The position numbers and the translations under genes are program-made. Below, in pieces: positions 22,913 to 31,197 of a stretch of DNA of 64,000 bases (positions are counted from its first letter, which is position 1; the number at the start of each line of letters is the position of its first letter). This stretch comes from Williamsia limnetica (GTDB taxonomy: Bacteria; Actinomycetota; Actinomycetes; Mycobacteriales; Mycobacteriaceae): NCBI RefSeq assembly GCF_003217475.1, contig NZ_QJSP01000004.1:1-64000 (forward strand), read 5' to 3'. The notes beneath the pieces were generated by a model. It ran no database searches. It saw only the letters and a program-made list of their open reading frames with translations, and was not told where the DNA came from.

Positions 22913-23687
22913 CAACGGCTACTCCATCAGTCTGACCACCGACCCCACCGATATCGAGCACGCGGAACGATTGCGCTACAAGTTGTTCGCCGATGAAATG
23001 GGCGCGTCTCTGCCCAATGCGGTGCGCGGCGAACACACCGGCGAGATGATCGACATCGATCAGTTCGATGCTCACTGCGATCACATGGTGGCCCGGTCGG
23101 AGGCCACCGGCGAGGTGGTGGGCTGCTTCCGACTCCTCCCGCCACACGGGGCCAAGGCAGCGGGCGGATATTTCACCGACACCATCTTCGATTTCGGTGA
23201 TGGTCTCGATGCCGCACGCCCGACGTTGTTCGAATTGGGCCGCGCCGCAGTGCACTCCGAGCACCGTAGCGGCGCAGTGATGGGTCTGCTCTGGGCCGGC
23301 GTCCTGAAGTATCAGGAACTCAACGGCTACGAGTACGCCATCGGCTGCGCCTCGGTCCGCATGGAAGATGGCGGCCCCCGCGGGTCACTGGTCCGCCGGG
23401 TCCGCGACTTCGCCTTCGGCCTCAACGTGGCAGATCCGGAGTTGCAGGTGACACCGAAGAACCCCGTCTTCGTCGACGGCCGAGGCCTCGACGACATCGC
23501 CGATCCCGGCCGTGGTGTCAAGATCCCGCCGATGGTGCAGGGCTGCATGAGGATCGGCGGCGCCGTGTGCGGTCCGCCGTCCTACGACTCGGACTTCGAC
23601 ATGGCCGACTTCGTCATCCTGATCACTCGGTCGAGACTCAACCACCGTTACCTGCAGCGGATGACCGAGGCCGCGCTTGCGCGCTGA
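22878..23687 (+). CDS. GNAT N-acyltransferase (autoinducer-synthase/OlsB-like fold)
   Basis: Predicted 269 residues. I chose the ATG at 22878 (MTVTPLIPA) because AAAGGGAA stands just upstream, inside the end of the MFS gene (35-bp overlap). Seen: R-L-R-Y-K-L-F-A-D-E-M-G, V-G-C-F-R-L-L-P-P-H, F-E-L-G-R-A-A-V-H, all typical of the acyltransferases related to OlsB and LuxI-type synthases. With a flavin N-hydroxylase next door it may acylate a hydroxylated or primary amine during siderophore assembly; an ornithine-lipid role is a second possibility. Confidence 0.75.
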   Translation: MTVTPLIPAANDNGYSISLTTDPTDIEHAERLRYKLFADEMGASLPNAVRGEHTGEMIDIDQFDAHCDHMVARSEATGEVVGCFRLLPPHGAKAAGGYFTDTIFDFGDGLDAARPTLFELGRAAVHSEHRSGAVMGLLWAGVLKYQELNGYEYAIGCASVRMEDGGPRGSLVRRVRDFAFGLNVADPELQVTPKNPVFVDGRGLDDIADPGRGVKIPPMVQGCMRIGGAVCGPPSYDSDFDMADFVILITRSRLNHRYLQRMTEAALAR

Positions 23688-23735
23688 CCGCCCGAACACG
23701 CAGACCCACTCGCCTCCCATGAAGGGCTGATCGGC

Positions 23736-25013
23736 ATGTCGCACGACACTTCCACCGTAGACCTCGTCGGGATCGGTTTCGGCCCAAGCAATCTGGCCCT
23801 GGCCATCACCGTCTCCGAGCACAACGAGACCCACCCCGGACTTCCGCTCAGCGCCCACTTCTATGACAACAAGGATTCCTTCGCCTGGCATCCGGACATG
23901 CTGATCCCGGGAGCGCAGATGCAGGTGGCCTTCCTCAAAGACCTGGTCACCCTGCGGAATCCGCAGAGCCGTTTCACCTTCATCAACTATCTGTGCACGC
24001 GGGGCCGGCTGGTCGACTTCATCAACCATCAGACATTCTTTCCCTCGCGCGCCGAGTTCTCCGACTACCTGGGATGGGCCGCGGGACAGGTCGAGGACAA
24101 GGTCACCTACAACACCTCGGTCACCCGGATCGAAGCAGACGGTGACGAGTTCCTGGTCCACATCGAGGATCAGGACGGGGCGGCCGGCACCGTCCGCGCA
24201 CGCAACGTGGTGGTCGGCGGCGGGATCACCCCCGCGCTACCCGCACATGTCTCACCGTCCGTTCGCCAGTGGCACAGCTACGGCCTACTCGGGAGGCTCG
24301 ACGAACTTCCCGACCTGGTCCACCAGCGATTTGTGGTCGTCGGCGCAGGGCAGAGCGCCGCCGAGATCACGACGTACCTCCACGACACCTATCCCCAGGC
24401 GCACGTGCACGCGGTCTTCGGCAAGTACGGGTACACCCCAGCCGACGACAGCCCCTACGCGAACCGGGTGTTCGACCCCGATGCGGTCGACGACTTCCAC
24501 GAGGCCCCCGTCGAGGTACGCGAGCGGTTGCTGGACTACCACCGCAGCACCAACTACTCCGCCGTGGACTCCGAGGTCATCGCCGAGCTGTACGCGCGGG
24601 AATACCAGGAGAAGGTGCATGGCAATCGCCGACTGTTCATCCACGGCGCCTCACGTCTCGATGCGGAGAAGACCGAGGAGACCAGCGATGGTGTGCGGGT
24701 GAGGATCGACCACCTGCCCACCACCACAACCCAGACCGCCACCGCAGACGCGGTGGTGTACGCCACCGGGTTTCGTTCGATCGACCTACGCGAGCTGCTG
24801 GCCGAGCCCGAGAAGGAATTCTGCTTCGACGACTCCGGGCTGCCCCAGGTCTCGCGGGACTACCGCATCCGGCGGCCCACCGACCGACAAGGCAACGTGT
24901 ACCTCAACGGCGGCGTGGAACACTCCCATGGACTCACCGCGACGCTGCTGTCGAACATCGCTGTGAGATCGGCCGACATCGTCGATTCGATCGTCGGCAA
25001 CATCACGGATTGA
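23736..25013 (+). CDS. L-lysine N6- / L-ornithine N5-monooxygenase
   Basis: Predicted 425 residues. Flavin- and NADPH-dependent N-hydroxylation of the side-chain amine is the first step to hydroxamate siderophores. Seen: FAD site G-I-G-F-G-P-S-N-L-A, the family block Q-V-A-F-L-K-D-L-V-T-L-R-N-P, NADPH site V-V-G-A-G-Q-S-A-A-E, and the late A-T-G-F-R motif. Lys or Orn preference cannot be read by eye. It follows the GNAT gene by 48 bp and completes a three-gene set. No NRPS or NIS synthetase is in the window, and I see no IdeR-like box. Confidence 0.9.
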   Translation: MSHDTSTVDLVGIGFGPSNLALAITVSEHNETHPGLPLSAHFYDNKDSFAWHPDMLIPGAQMQVAFLKDLVTLRNPQSRFTFINYLCTRGRLVDFINHQTFFPSRAEFSDYLGWAAGQVEDKVTYNTSVTRIEADGDEFLVHIEDQDGAAGTVRARNVVVGGGITPALPAHVSPSVRQWHSYGLLGRLDELPDLVHQRFVVVGAGQSAAEITTYLHDTYPQAHVHAVFGKYGYTPADDSPYANRVFDPDAVDDFHEAPVEVRERLLDYHRSTNYSAVDSEVIAELYAREYQEKVHGNRRLFIHGASRLDAEKTEETSDGVRVRIDHLPTTTTQTATADAVVYATGFRSIDLRELLAEPEKEFCFDDSGLPQVSRDYRIRRPTDRQGNVYLNGGVEHSHGLTATLLSNIAVRSADIVDSIVGNITD

Positions 25014-25019
25014 ACTGCG

Positions 25020-25370
25020 TCACTCCCGCAGGATCGAGCTCATCTTCTTGCCCCTGGCAACCTCGTCGACGAGCTTGTCCATGTACCGGATCTTCTGCAT
25101 CAGTGGGTCCTCGATCTCCTCGACGCGATGTCCGCAGATCACGCCGGTGATGCGTTCGGCGTTCGGGTTGAAGGCGGGTGCCTGCGCGAAGAACGTCTGC
25201 AGATCGGTCTCGTCCTCGATCACCTGCCGGAGGCCGGCGGGGTCGTACCCGGTAAGCCAGCAGATGACCTGATCGACTTCGTCGCTGGTGTGGTCTTTTC
25301 GCTCTGCCTTGGCCACGTAGTGCGGATAGATGCTGGCGAAGCTCGTGGTGAAGATGCGATGCCCTGCCAT
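25020..25370 (-). CDS. DUF2200 family protein
   Basis: Predicted 116 residues, ATG at 25370 with AGGAG upstream. The sequence has the DUF2200 pattern: M-A-G-H-R-I-F-T-T-S-F-A-S-I-Y-P-H-Y, then H-T-S-D-E-V-D-Q-V-I-C-W-L-T-G-Y, and I-T-G-V-I-C-G-H-R-V-E-E-I. Small soluble protein of unknown function, widespread in bacteria. It ends 7 bp from the convergent N-monooxygenase gene. Confidence 0.85.
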   Translation of the reverse strand: MAGHRIFTTSFASIYPHYVAKAERKDHTSDEVDQVICWLTGYDPAGLRQVIEDETDLQTFFAQAPAFNPNAERITGVICGHRVEEIEDPLMQKIRYMDKLVDEVARGKKMSSILRE

Positions 25371-25439
25371 TGAAGCTCCTCGGGGTCGGTTGGCGTCCAT
25401 CCTGCCAGGTCGATATCCGCCCAGACGCTCTGCGCCGCG

Positions 25440-27104
25440 TCAGTGCCCCGCGAACGCCTCCGCCAGCCACCACGACCCGCCGTCGTCGGCGATCTTGGCG
25501 TCGATCACCAGCGGCCGCGCAGCACCGGATGCGTAGCCGTCGACCCACGCACGTACCGCATCCAGGTCTCCAATGGTACGAACAGTGACACCCTGGGCAC
25601 CGAACCCCTCTGCAACAGCGGCGATGTCGTTGTCCGGGAAGGTCACGGTGGTGTCGTCTCCGCCGACGAAGTGGTGCACCTCGGCCCCGTACGCCGAGTC
25701 GTTGTAGACGATCATCACCAGTGGCAAACCGAGCCGTACCGCGGTCTCGAGTTCTGAGATGCTCATCAGGAATCCGCCGTCGCCTGTTCCGAGCACCGGT
25801 AGCCGATCAGGTTGCGCGAGAGCAGCACCGATAGCGGTGTACAGGCCGAGGCCGATCGACTGATAGGCCTGCGTGAAGCAGAAACCGTTTTCGTCGGGCA
25901 CCGAGAGGTGGGTCGATGGATAGCCCATGAAATTGCCGGAGTCGATCGCCACCACTCGGTCGGCAGGCAATATCTCGTCGAGCGCGATCGACAGCGTGCG
26001 GGGATCGATGTGTTCGTCGGTGGAGATGTCGTCGACCGGAACATCGCGCCAGCGCGATGATTCCGCGATCCGTGTACGTACCTCATCGGTCCGGTACCTC
26101 GTGCGGCCCTGCGGCCCACGGCGCCGGCACTCGTCGAGCACATCAGCAGCCGTCAGCCCACAATCGCCCACCACCCCGAGCGCCACCGAACGGTGTGCAC
26201 CGATCCCATCCACCTCGTCATCGATCTGCACCACCCGGGTGTCGGCGCCGATCAGCTTGCCGTGGCGCATGGTCCACTGATTGAGCGCACATCCCCAGCC
26301 GACGATCAGGTCGGCGCCGGAGATCAGCTCGGCGGTGGTGGGCGAGGAGAACCCACCAGAGATACCGAGGTTGAACGGGTCGGCGGCGAACAGTCCGTTC
26401 GCCACCGCGGAGGTTGCCACCAATGCACCTGTCGCCACGGCGAGTTCGGAGATCGCCGAGCCGGCGGCACGCGCCCCCCGCCCGGCAACGAACACCGGCC
26501 GCCGAGACGACGAGATCTCATCGACCAATGCGCTCACCGCCTCTGCCGATGCGCGCACCTTCGGTGGCTCGAACGACGCCACCACCGGCCCGTCCACCGA
26601 CGCCGCCATCGCAGCCACGTCGATGGCCACATTGAGGACCACGGTGCGCCGCGCGGTGACAGCGGTGCGGTAGGCACGCGTGACGTCGGCGACCACGGTG
26701 TCGGCCGAGTACACCCGGTCACTCACCGCGCCGACGCTCCTCGTGAGCGCTTCCTGGTCGATGCGAAAGTTGGAACGCAGCGCCGCGGCCGGGCTGTCGG
26801 CCGTGAGGACGATCATCGGGGTCCGACTCTTCGCGGCCTCGGTGATGCCGGTCATCGCGTTGGTGAGCCCGCAACCTTGATGCAACGACACCACTCCGAC
26901 GCGCGATGACATCCGCGAGTAGGCATCGGCCATCGTCGCGGCACCGCCCTCGTGGCGGGCCGCCGTGAACGCGACCCCGCCCGCGCGCAGCGCATTGGTC
27001 ATCACGAAGTTGCCACTGCCGACCACGCCGAAACAGTGACCGGCCCCGAGGTCGGCGAGGACTCGGCCGACGACGTCGGCGACAGTGGGTCCGTAGGCGC
27101 TCAC
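25440..27104 (-). CDS. Thiamine-diphosphate-dependent enzyme (acetolactate synthase-like)
   Basis: Predicted 554 residues from a GTG at 27104. Three domains of the POX/ALS family: an N-terminal pyrimidine-binding domain with A-A-R-H-E-G-G-A-A-T-M-A-D-A-Y (the catalytic Glu), a central domain, and a C-terminal diphosphate domain with G-T-G-D-G-G-F-L-M-S...Y-N-D-S-A-Y-G. It decarboxylates or condenses 2-oxo acids; the substrate is unknown. It is translationally coupled (GTGA overlap) to a cyclase-family hydrolase, so the two act in one small pathway. Confidence 0.85.
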   Translation of the reverse strand: MSAYGPTVADVVGRVLADLGAGHCFGVVGSGNFVMTNALRAGGVAFTAARHEGGAATMADAYSRMSSRVGVVSLHQGCGLTNAMTGITEAAKSRTPMIVLTADSPAAALRSNFRIDQEALTRSVGAVSDRVYSADTVVADVTRAYRTAVTARRTVVLNVAIDVAAMAASVDGPVVASFEPPKVRASAEAVSALVDEISSSRRPVFVAGRGARAAGSAISELAVATGALVATSAVANGLFAADPFNLGISGGFSSPTTAELISGADLIVGWGCALNQWTMRHGKLIGADTRVVQIDDEVDGIGAHRSVALGVVGDCGLTAADVLDECRRRGPQGRTRYRTDEVRTRIAESSRWRDVPVDDISTDEHIDPRTLSIALDEILPADRVVAIDSGNFMGYPSTHLSVPDENGFCFTQAYQSIGLGLYTAIGAALAQPDRLPVLGTGDGGFLMSISELETAVRLGLPLVMIVYNDSAYGAEVHHFVGGDDTTVTFPDNDIAAVAEGFGAQGVTVRTIGDLDAVRAWVDGYASGAARPLVIDAKIADDGGSWWLAEAFAGH

Positions 27105-27919
27105 GCCCCGGCCTGGCCGACGCCGATCTCCTCCGGCGCAGCGTTGTCGACGACAGCGAGCACGCGAGACGGACTGCCCGTACCGCCGACGATGGGCAGC
27201 GGGCTCACCACGATCATCGCGCCGGTGGCCGGCAAGCGACCCAGGTTACGCAGTGAGGTGAGGCCGTACTTGTCGTTGCCGAGGAAGTAGTTGTGCACCG
27301 GGAAGGCAGGATCGAAGCCGCCGGCGAGCCCGGCGTCGACGCCGACGGTCTCCACACCGAGACCGGTGATGTCGCGCTCGCCCGCCAGCCACTCGGCGCA
27401 GTCGACAGCGACACCCGGGGTGTGCGAGCCGGTGTCGTCGATACCCAGGAACGCGTCCTGCGAATGGCCCCGTGATTCCCATCCGGTACGCAGCAGCAGC
27501 CAGGCACCTGCGGCCAGCCGGCCGAACGTGCTCTCCCACTCCTCGACGTCGGCGATGGTGAGGAGGTAGTCGGGATCGCCGGCGACCTTTTCGGTGAGAT
27601 CGAGAACCGCCGCCGGCCCGATCAGTCGCGACACCGGGATCTGCGAGACGTCGTCGCCGTCTCGACCGGTTATCCAGTGGACCGGCGCGTCGATGTGGGT
27701 GCCGATGTGCTCACCGGTGTGGATGTTGTTGTGCCGCCAGAACGGGCCCGGCTCGTTGTAGGCGCTCACCTCTTCGAGGCTGAAGTCGATGAGGTTGACG
27801 AACGGCTCAGGCAGCCGCAGGGCCGGGGTGTCGGGGCTGAGCGGTGTGGTCAGGTCGATGACCTCGAGGTCGCCGGAACTCAGAGCGGTGAGGAAGGCAG
27901 AGATGGTCGGGGTGGCCAT
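27101..27919 (-). CDS. Cyclase family hydrolase (kynurenine formamidase-like)
   Basis: Predicted 272 residues. The ATG at 27919 has AGAGGA upstream and is preferred to 27958. The metal site H-x-G-T-H-x-D appears as G-E-H-I-G-T-H-I-D-A-P-V-H-W, and a second G-V-A-V-D-C-A-E-W segment is family-typical. Members hydrolyse amides or lactones such as N-formylkynurenine, isatin or cyclic imides. Paired by a 4-bp overlap with the TPP-dependent enzyme; such pairs suggest breakdown of a cyclic acid to a 2-oxo acid. That is inference. Confidence 0.82.
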   Translation of the reverse strand: MATPTISAFLTALSSGDLEVIDLTTPLSPDTPALRLPEPFVNLIDFSLEEVSAYNEPGPFWRHNNIHTGEHIGTHIDAPVHWITGRDGDDVSQIPVSRLIGPAAVLDLTEKVAGDPDYLLTIADVEEWESTFGRLAAGAWLLLRTGWESRGHSQDAFLGIDDTGSHTPGVAVDCAEWLAGERDITGLGVETVGVDAGLAGGFDPAFPVHNYFLGNDKYGLTSLRNLGRLPATGAMIVVSPLPIVGGTGSPSRVLAVVDNAAPEEIGVGQAGA

Positions 27920-27993
27920 GAGGTCCTCTCGTAGGTACGCGGACGTAGTCGTTCCCATTGTGTCGCCTCCGCGAGGAGGGAATCACATGTGAG

Positions 27994-29376
27994 CTAGGCG
28001 CTGATGTCGCAGAGCTTTTCAAGCTCCTCGAGCGCGGTGTCGAGGTGGGTCAGCAGTCGCTGCAGACTCGGCACCTCTGCGCGTGCACCGGTGAGTCCGA
28101 AGTTCACCTTGTCGCCGTTGGTGGCCACCGTGATGTTCAGCGCCTGACCGTCCAGGGCGATCGACGCCGGGTACACGCCGTCGAGTTTGGCGCCGTTCCA
28201 GTACATGTCCTTCTGCGGCCCAGGAACATTGGAGATGATGACGTTGAACGGCGGCGGGGTGTACCGGACGAAGCCCGGCAACGTCGACAGCGCCAAGGGG
28301 GCTGCGACAACGGCGCCGAAGCCCAGCGCCTGCAACGGACTCAGTTCCCGGATGACCTGTTTGCTCGACCGCGTCGAATCGACGAGCGTCGCCAGTCTGC
28401 GCTCGGGGTCGGGCTGATCGGTGGCCAGATTCGCGAGGATCGCAGTCACCGCATTGCCCTCGGACGAATCGCTGTCCTTGGCGTGCATCGACACCGGCAT
28501 CATCGCGATCAAGGGCTGTTCTGGCAGCGCGTTCTGATCGATGAGGTACGAGCGCAGCGCACCGGCGCACATCGCCATCACCACGTCGTTCATCGTGATG
28601 TCGAGCGCGGCCGCAACAGCCTTCAACCGCGTCGCCGACCATTGCTCGGCGGCGAAGCGGCGGGCCCCACCGATCGGCACGTTCAACATGGTGCGCGGCG
28701 CCTGGAGCGGCAACTTCAGATTGTGATCGCGCACCGCCCGTATCCCTACGCGGGCGGTCGCGGGGGCGAAGCCGGCCAGCTCGCCGGCGACCTTCCAACC
28801 TTCCGACAGGATGCTCCGCGACACCTCGTCGGATGTGGAGTCCAGCTTGGGTCGTCTGACGAACAACTCCGGATCCCAAGGGGCACGGCCAGATCGGGCC
28901 TCAGCATCCGGCGACAGCGTCTTTTCCAGCAGCTTCAGCGCGGACACCCCGTCGACCAGTGAGTGGTGGATCTTCGTGTACAGCGCGATGCGTCCATCCG
29001 CCAGACCCTCGATCAGGTGCAGCTCCCACATCGGCCGATGCCGATCCAGCATCGCACCGTGATTCGCCGAGACATAACGCAGCAGCTCGCGTACCCGCCC
29101 TGGACGCGGCAACACCGTGCGCCGGACGTGGTATTCGAAGTCGACGTCCGAGTCGTAACTCCAGCGGACCGTTCCCATCAAACCCACCGGCGAGGCCGGG
29201 CGTTTGCGGAACAGCTTGTGGACCTCGGTCTGCGATTGGAAGGCCGCGAACATCTGCTCACCGAGATCGTCCGAGCCCTCGGCCGGTTCGAAGAGCTGTA
29301 GCCCGCCGACGTGCATCGGATGCTCCCGCGACTCGGCCAACAAGAACATTGATTCGGTGATCGGCATATACGGCAT
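27994..29376 (-). CDS. Wax ester synthase/diacylglycerol acyltransferase (WS/DGAT)
   Basis: Predicted 460 residues, ATG at 29376 with AGGAGT upstream. The active site H-H-S-L-V-D-G is intact, as are M-P-Y-M-P-I-T-E-S-M-F at the start and the late N-V-P-G-P-Q and G-Q-A-L-N-I-T segments. It esterifies acyl-CoA to diacylglycerol or fatty alcohol, making storage triacylglycerol or wax ester at the inner membrane. Mycolata carry many copies; which one this is cannot be told. Confidence 0.9.
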   Translation of the reverse strand: MPYMPITESMFLLAESREHPMHVGGLQLFEPAEGSDDLGEQMFAAFQSQTEVHKLFRKRPASPVGLMGTVRWSYDSDVDFEYHVRRTVLPRPGRVRELLRYVSANHGAMLDRHRPMWELHLIEGLADGRIALYTKIHHSLVDGVSALKLLEKTLSPDAEARSGRAPWDPELFVRRPKLDSTSDEVSRSILSEGWKVAGELAGFAPATARVGIRAVRDHNLKLPLQAPRTMLNVPIGGARRFAAEQWSATRLKAVAAALDITMNDVVMAMCAGALRSYLIDQNALPEQPLIAMMPVSMHAKDSDSSEGNAVTAILANLATDQPDPERRLATLVDSTRSSKQVIRELSPLQALGFGAVVAAPLALSTLPGFVRYTPPPFNVIISNVPGPQKDMYWNGAKLDGVYPASIALDGQALNITVATNGDKVNFGLTGARAEVPSLQRLLTHLDTALEELEKLCDISA

Positions 29377-29521
29377 GGGCACTCCTGGGGGTTCTCGTCG
29401 GTGCAGTGATGCCCGTGTCTCGAAGTAATGTGACACACGTTACAAGCTTTGGGCCCGGGCGTACGGGCGGCGTCGGCAATCACGTGGTTTGGGCAGGCGC
29501 CGACGGGGAACTCCGTGGGAT

Positions 29522-30484
29522 ATGCGCTTCGGATACACACTGATGACGGAACAAAGCGGGCCCAAAGACCTGGTGCGTTACGCGGTGGCCGGCGAGAAGG
29601 CAGGCTTCGACTTCGAGGTCTCGAGCGATCACTACTCGCCCTGGCTGGTCTCGCAGGGCCACGCCCCGTACGCCTGGAGTGTGCTGGGTGCGGTCGCCCA
29701 CGCCACTGAGCGCGTCGAACTCGCGACGTACGTGACCGCGCCGAGCATCCGGTATCACCCCGCAGTCGTCGCCCAGAAGGCCGCGACCATGCAACTCCTC
29801 GCCGACGGACGCTTCATCCTCGGCCTCGGGTCCGGAGAGAATCTGAACGAGCACACCGTGGGTCAGCGGTGGCCTGCCGTGGACGAGCGTCACGACATGC
29901 TGGTCGAGGCAGTCCAGATCATCAAGGCCCTGCACGCCGGGGACCTGGTCACCTATGAGGGAGACCATTTTCGCGTCGACTCGTCCCGCATCTGGGATCT
30001 GCCCGACGAAGGCATCCCGATCGGTATCGCAGTGTCCGGCGAGAAATCTGTGGAGCAACTCGCGCCGCTGGCCGATCATTTGATCGCCACCGACCCCGAG
30101 CAGTCGCTGGTCTCGCACTGGGACGAGGTGCACGACGGCCCGTCGCGCAAGATCGGCCAGATCCCCATCTGCTGGGATCGCTCCAAAGAAGCGGCAATCG
30201 CTCGTGCACACGATCAGTTCCGTTGGTTCGCGGGAGGCTGGCGCGTGAACGCCGACCTGCCGACGACCGCATCATTTGCCGGTGCAACGCAGTTCGTTCG
30301 CCCTGAAGACGTGGCGTCGTCGATAGCCTGCGGGCCCGATCTCGATGAATTGGCCCACAGCGTCAAGCCGTTCATCGACGCGGGCTTCACCGATGTTGCG
30401 CTGGTCCAAATCGGCGGCGACAGCCAAGACGAGTTCTTGGCAGAAGCCGCCGAACCGTTGCTGCAGAAACTACGTGGACTGTGA
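29522..30484 (+). CDS. F420-dependent LLM oxidoreductase (G6PDH/TIGR03557-like)
   Basis: Predicted 320 residues, ATG at 29522 (MRFGYTLMTEQSGPKDLV). It has the pattern of the F420-dependent glucose-6-phosphate dehydrogenase branch: V-S-S-D-H-Y-S-P-W, L-G-L-G-S-G-E-N-L-N-E-H and G-I-A-V-S-G-E-K-S. The substrate may be a sugar phosphate, an alcohol or other hydride donor. Divergent from the WS/DGAT gene; no other partner. Confidence 0.82.
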   Translation: MRFGYTLMTEQSGPKDLVRYAVAGEKAGFDFEVSSDHYSPWLVSQGHAPYAWSVLGAVAHATERVELATYVTAPSIRYHPAVVAQKAATMQLLADGRFILGLGSGENLNEHTVGQRWPAVDERHDMLVEAVQIIKALHAGDLVTYEGDHFRVDSSRIWDLPDEGIPIGIAVSGEKSVEQLAPLADHLIATDPEQSLVSHWDEVHDGPSRKIGQIPICWDRSKEAAIARAHDQFRWFAGGWRVNADLPTTASFAGATQFVRPEDVASSIACGPDLDELAHSVKPFIDAGFTDVALVQIGGDSQDEFLAEAAEPLLQKLRGL

Positions 30485-30584
30485 CCGCTGCTACGTAACC
30501 CACGCCGCCTCGGCATCTATCACAGAATTATCTCGATCCCTTTTAACCGCCGCCTGAGAGAAACACTTCTGAAGCGCCCGAATA

Positions 30585-31022
30585 TCACGCGCTCAGAGCA
30601 ACGTGCTCCGGCATCGCCGTACGCAGCTCGAGCTCGTCGAGGACAGCGTCGATGACCGCGAGCGCGTCGTCGAGTACGCCCGCCCTCGACCACAGACCCC
30701 ACCACTCCGAATGACCAGCCCTGATCCGCGTCAGCGCACGAATCGCCAGCTCAGCGAGGTCGACCGGTACTACGAACTGCTCGATCAGATCTGCACTCGG
30801 ACCGTAATCGGGCGCCAACAGCGGCCCGCCCGGCAAGCTCGACGCCACCGTGGTCGCAGCAGCGATCGCCGCGAACTCCTCGGCGATGTGATCGTGTTCC
30901 AGAACGACCCTCAACGCCGTTCGTACCACGTTGACACGCTCTGCGAAGGAGGAAGTGTTGAACTCCGCGGCCCACGCGGCAGCGTCGTCGTTGTCGAAGG
31001 CCCCGATTCCCCAGGTACTCAT
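30585..31022 (-). CDS. DUF4259 family protein
   Basis: Predicted 145 residues. The start M-S-T-W-G-I-G-A-F-D-N-D-D-A-A-A-W is the hallmark of DUF4259. A small soluble, mostly helical acidic protein of unknown function, stand-alone. The approximately 100 bp to the left hold nothing recognisable. Confidence 0.85.
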   Translation of the reverse strand: MSTWGIGAFDNDDAAAWAAEFNTSSFAERVNVVRTALRVVLEHDHIAEEFAAIAAATTVASSLPGGPLLAPDYGPSADLIEQFVVPVDLAELAIRALTRIRAGHSEWWGLWSRAGVLDDALAVIDAVLDELELRTAMPEHVALSA

Positions 31023-31197
31023 TCGGCAATCCTCCGATCAGCGTCAATGCAATTCAATAAACACACTACTCGAACACAGAGAATGAACGTTACGTTCATA
31101 AATAAACACTGAACAAAACTCTCCGAAACACTCGAAACCGGACAACGTCATCGTCGACACGGTCGATGCGATACGCAGCCGACGATGTGGCGGCATC

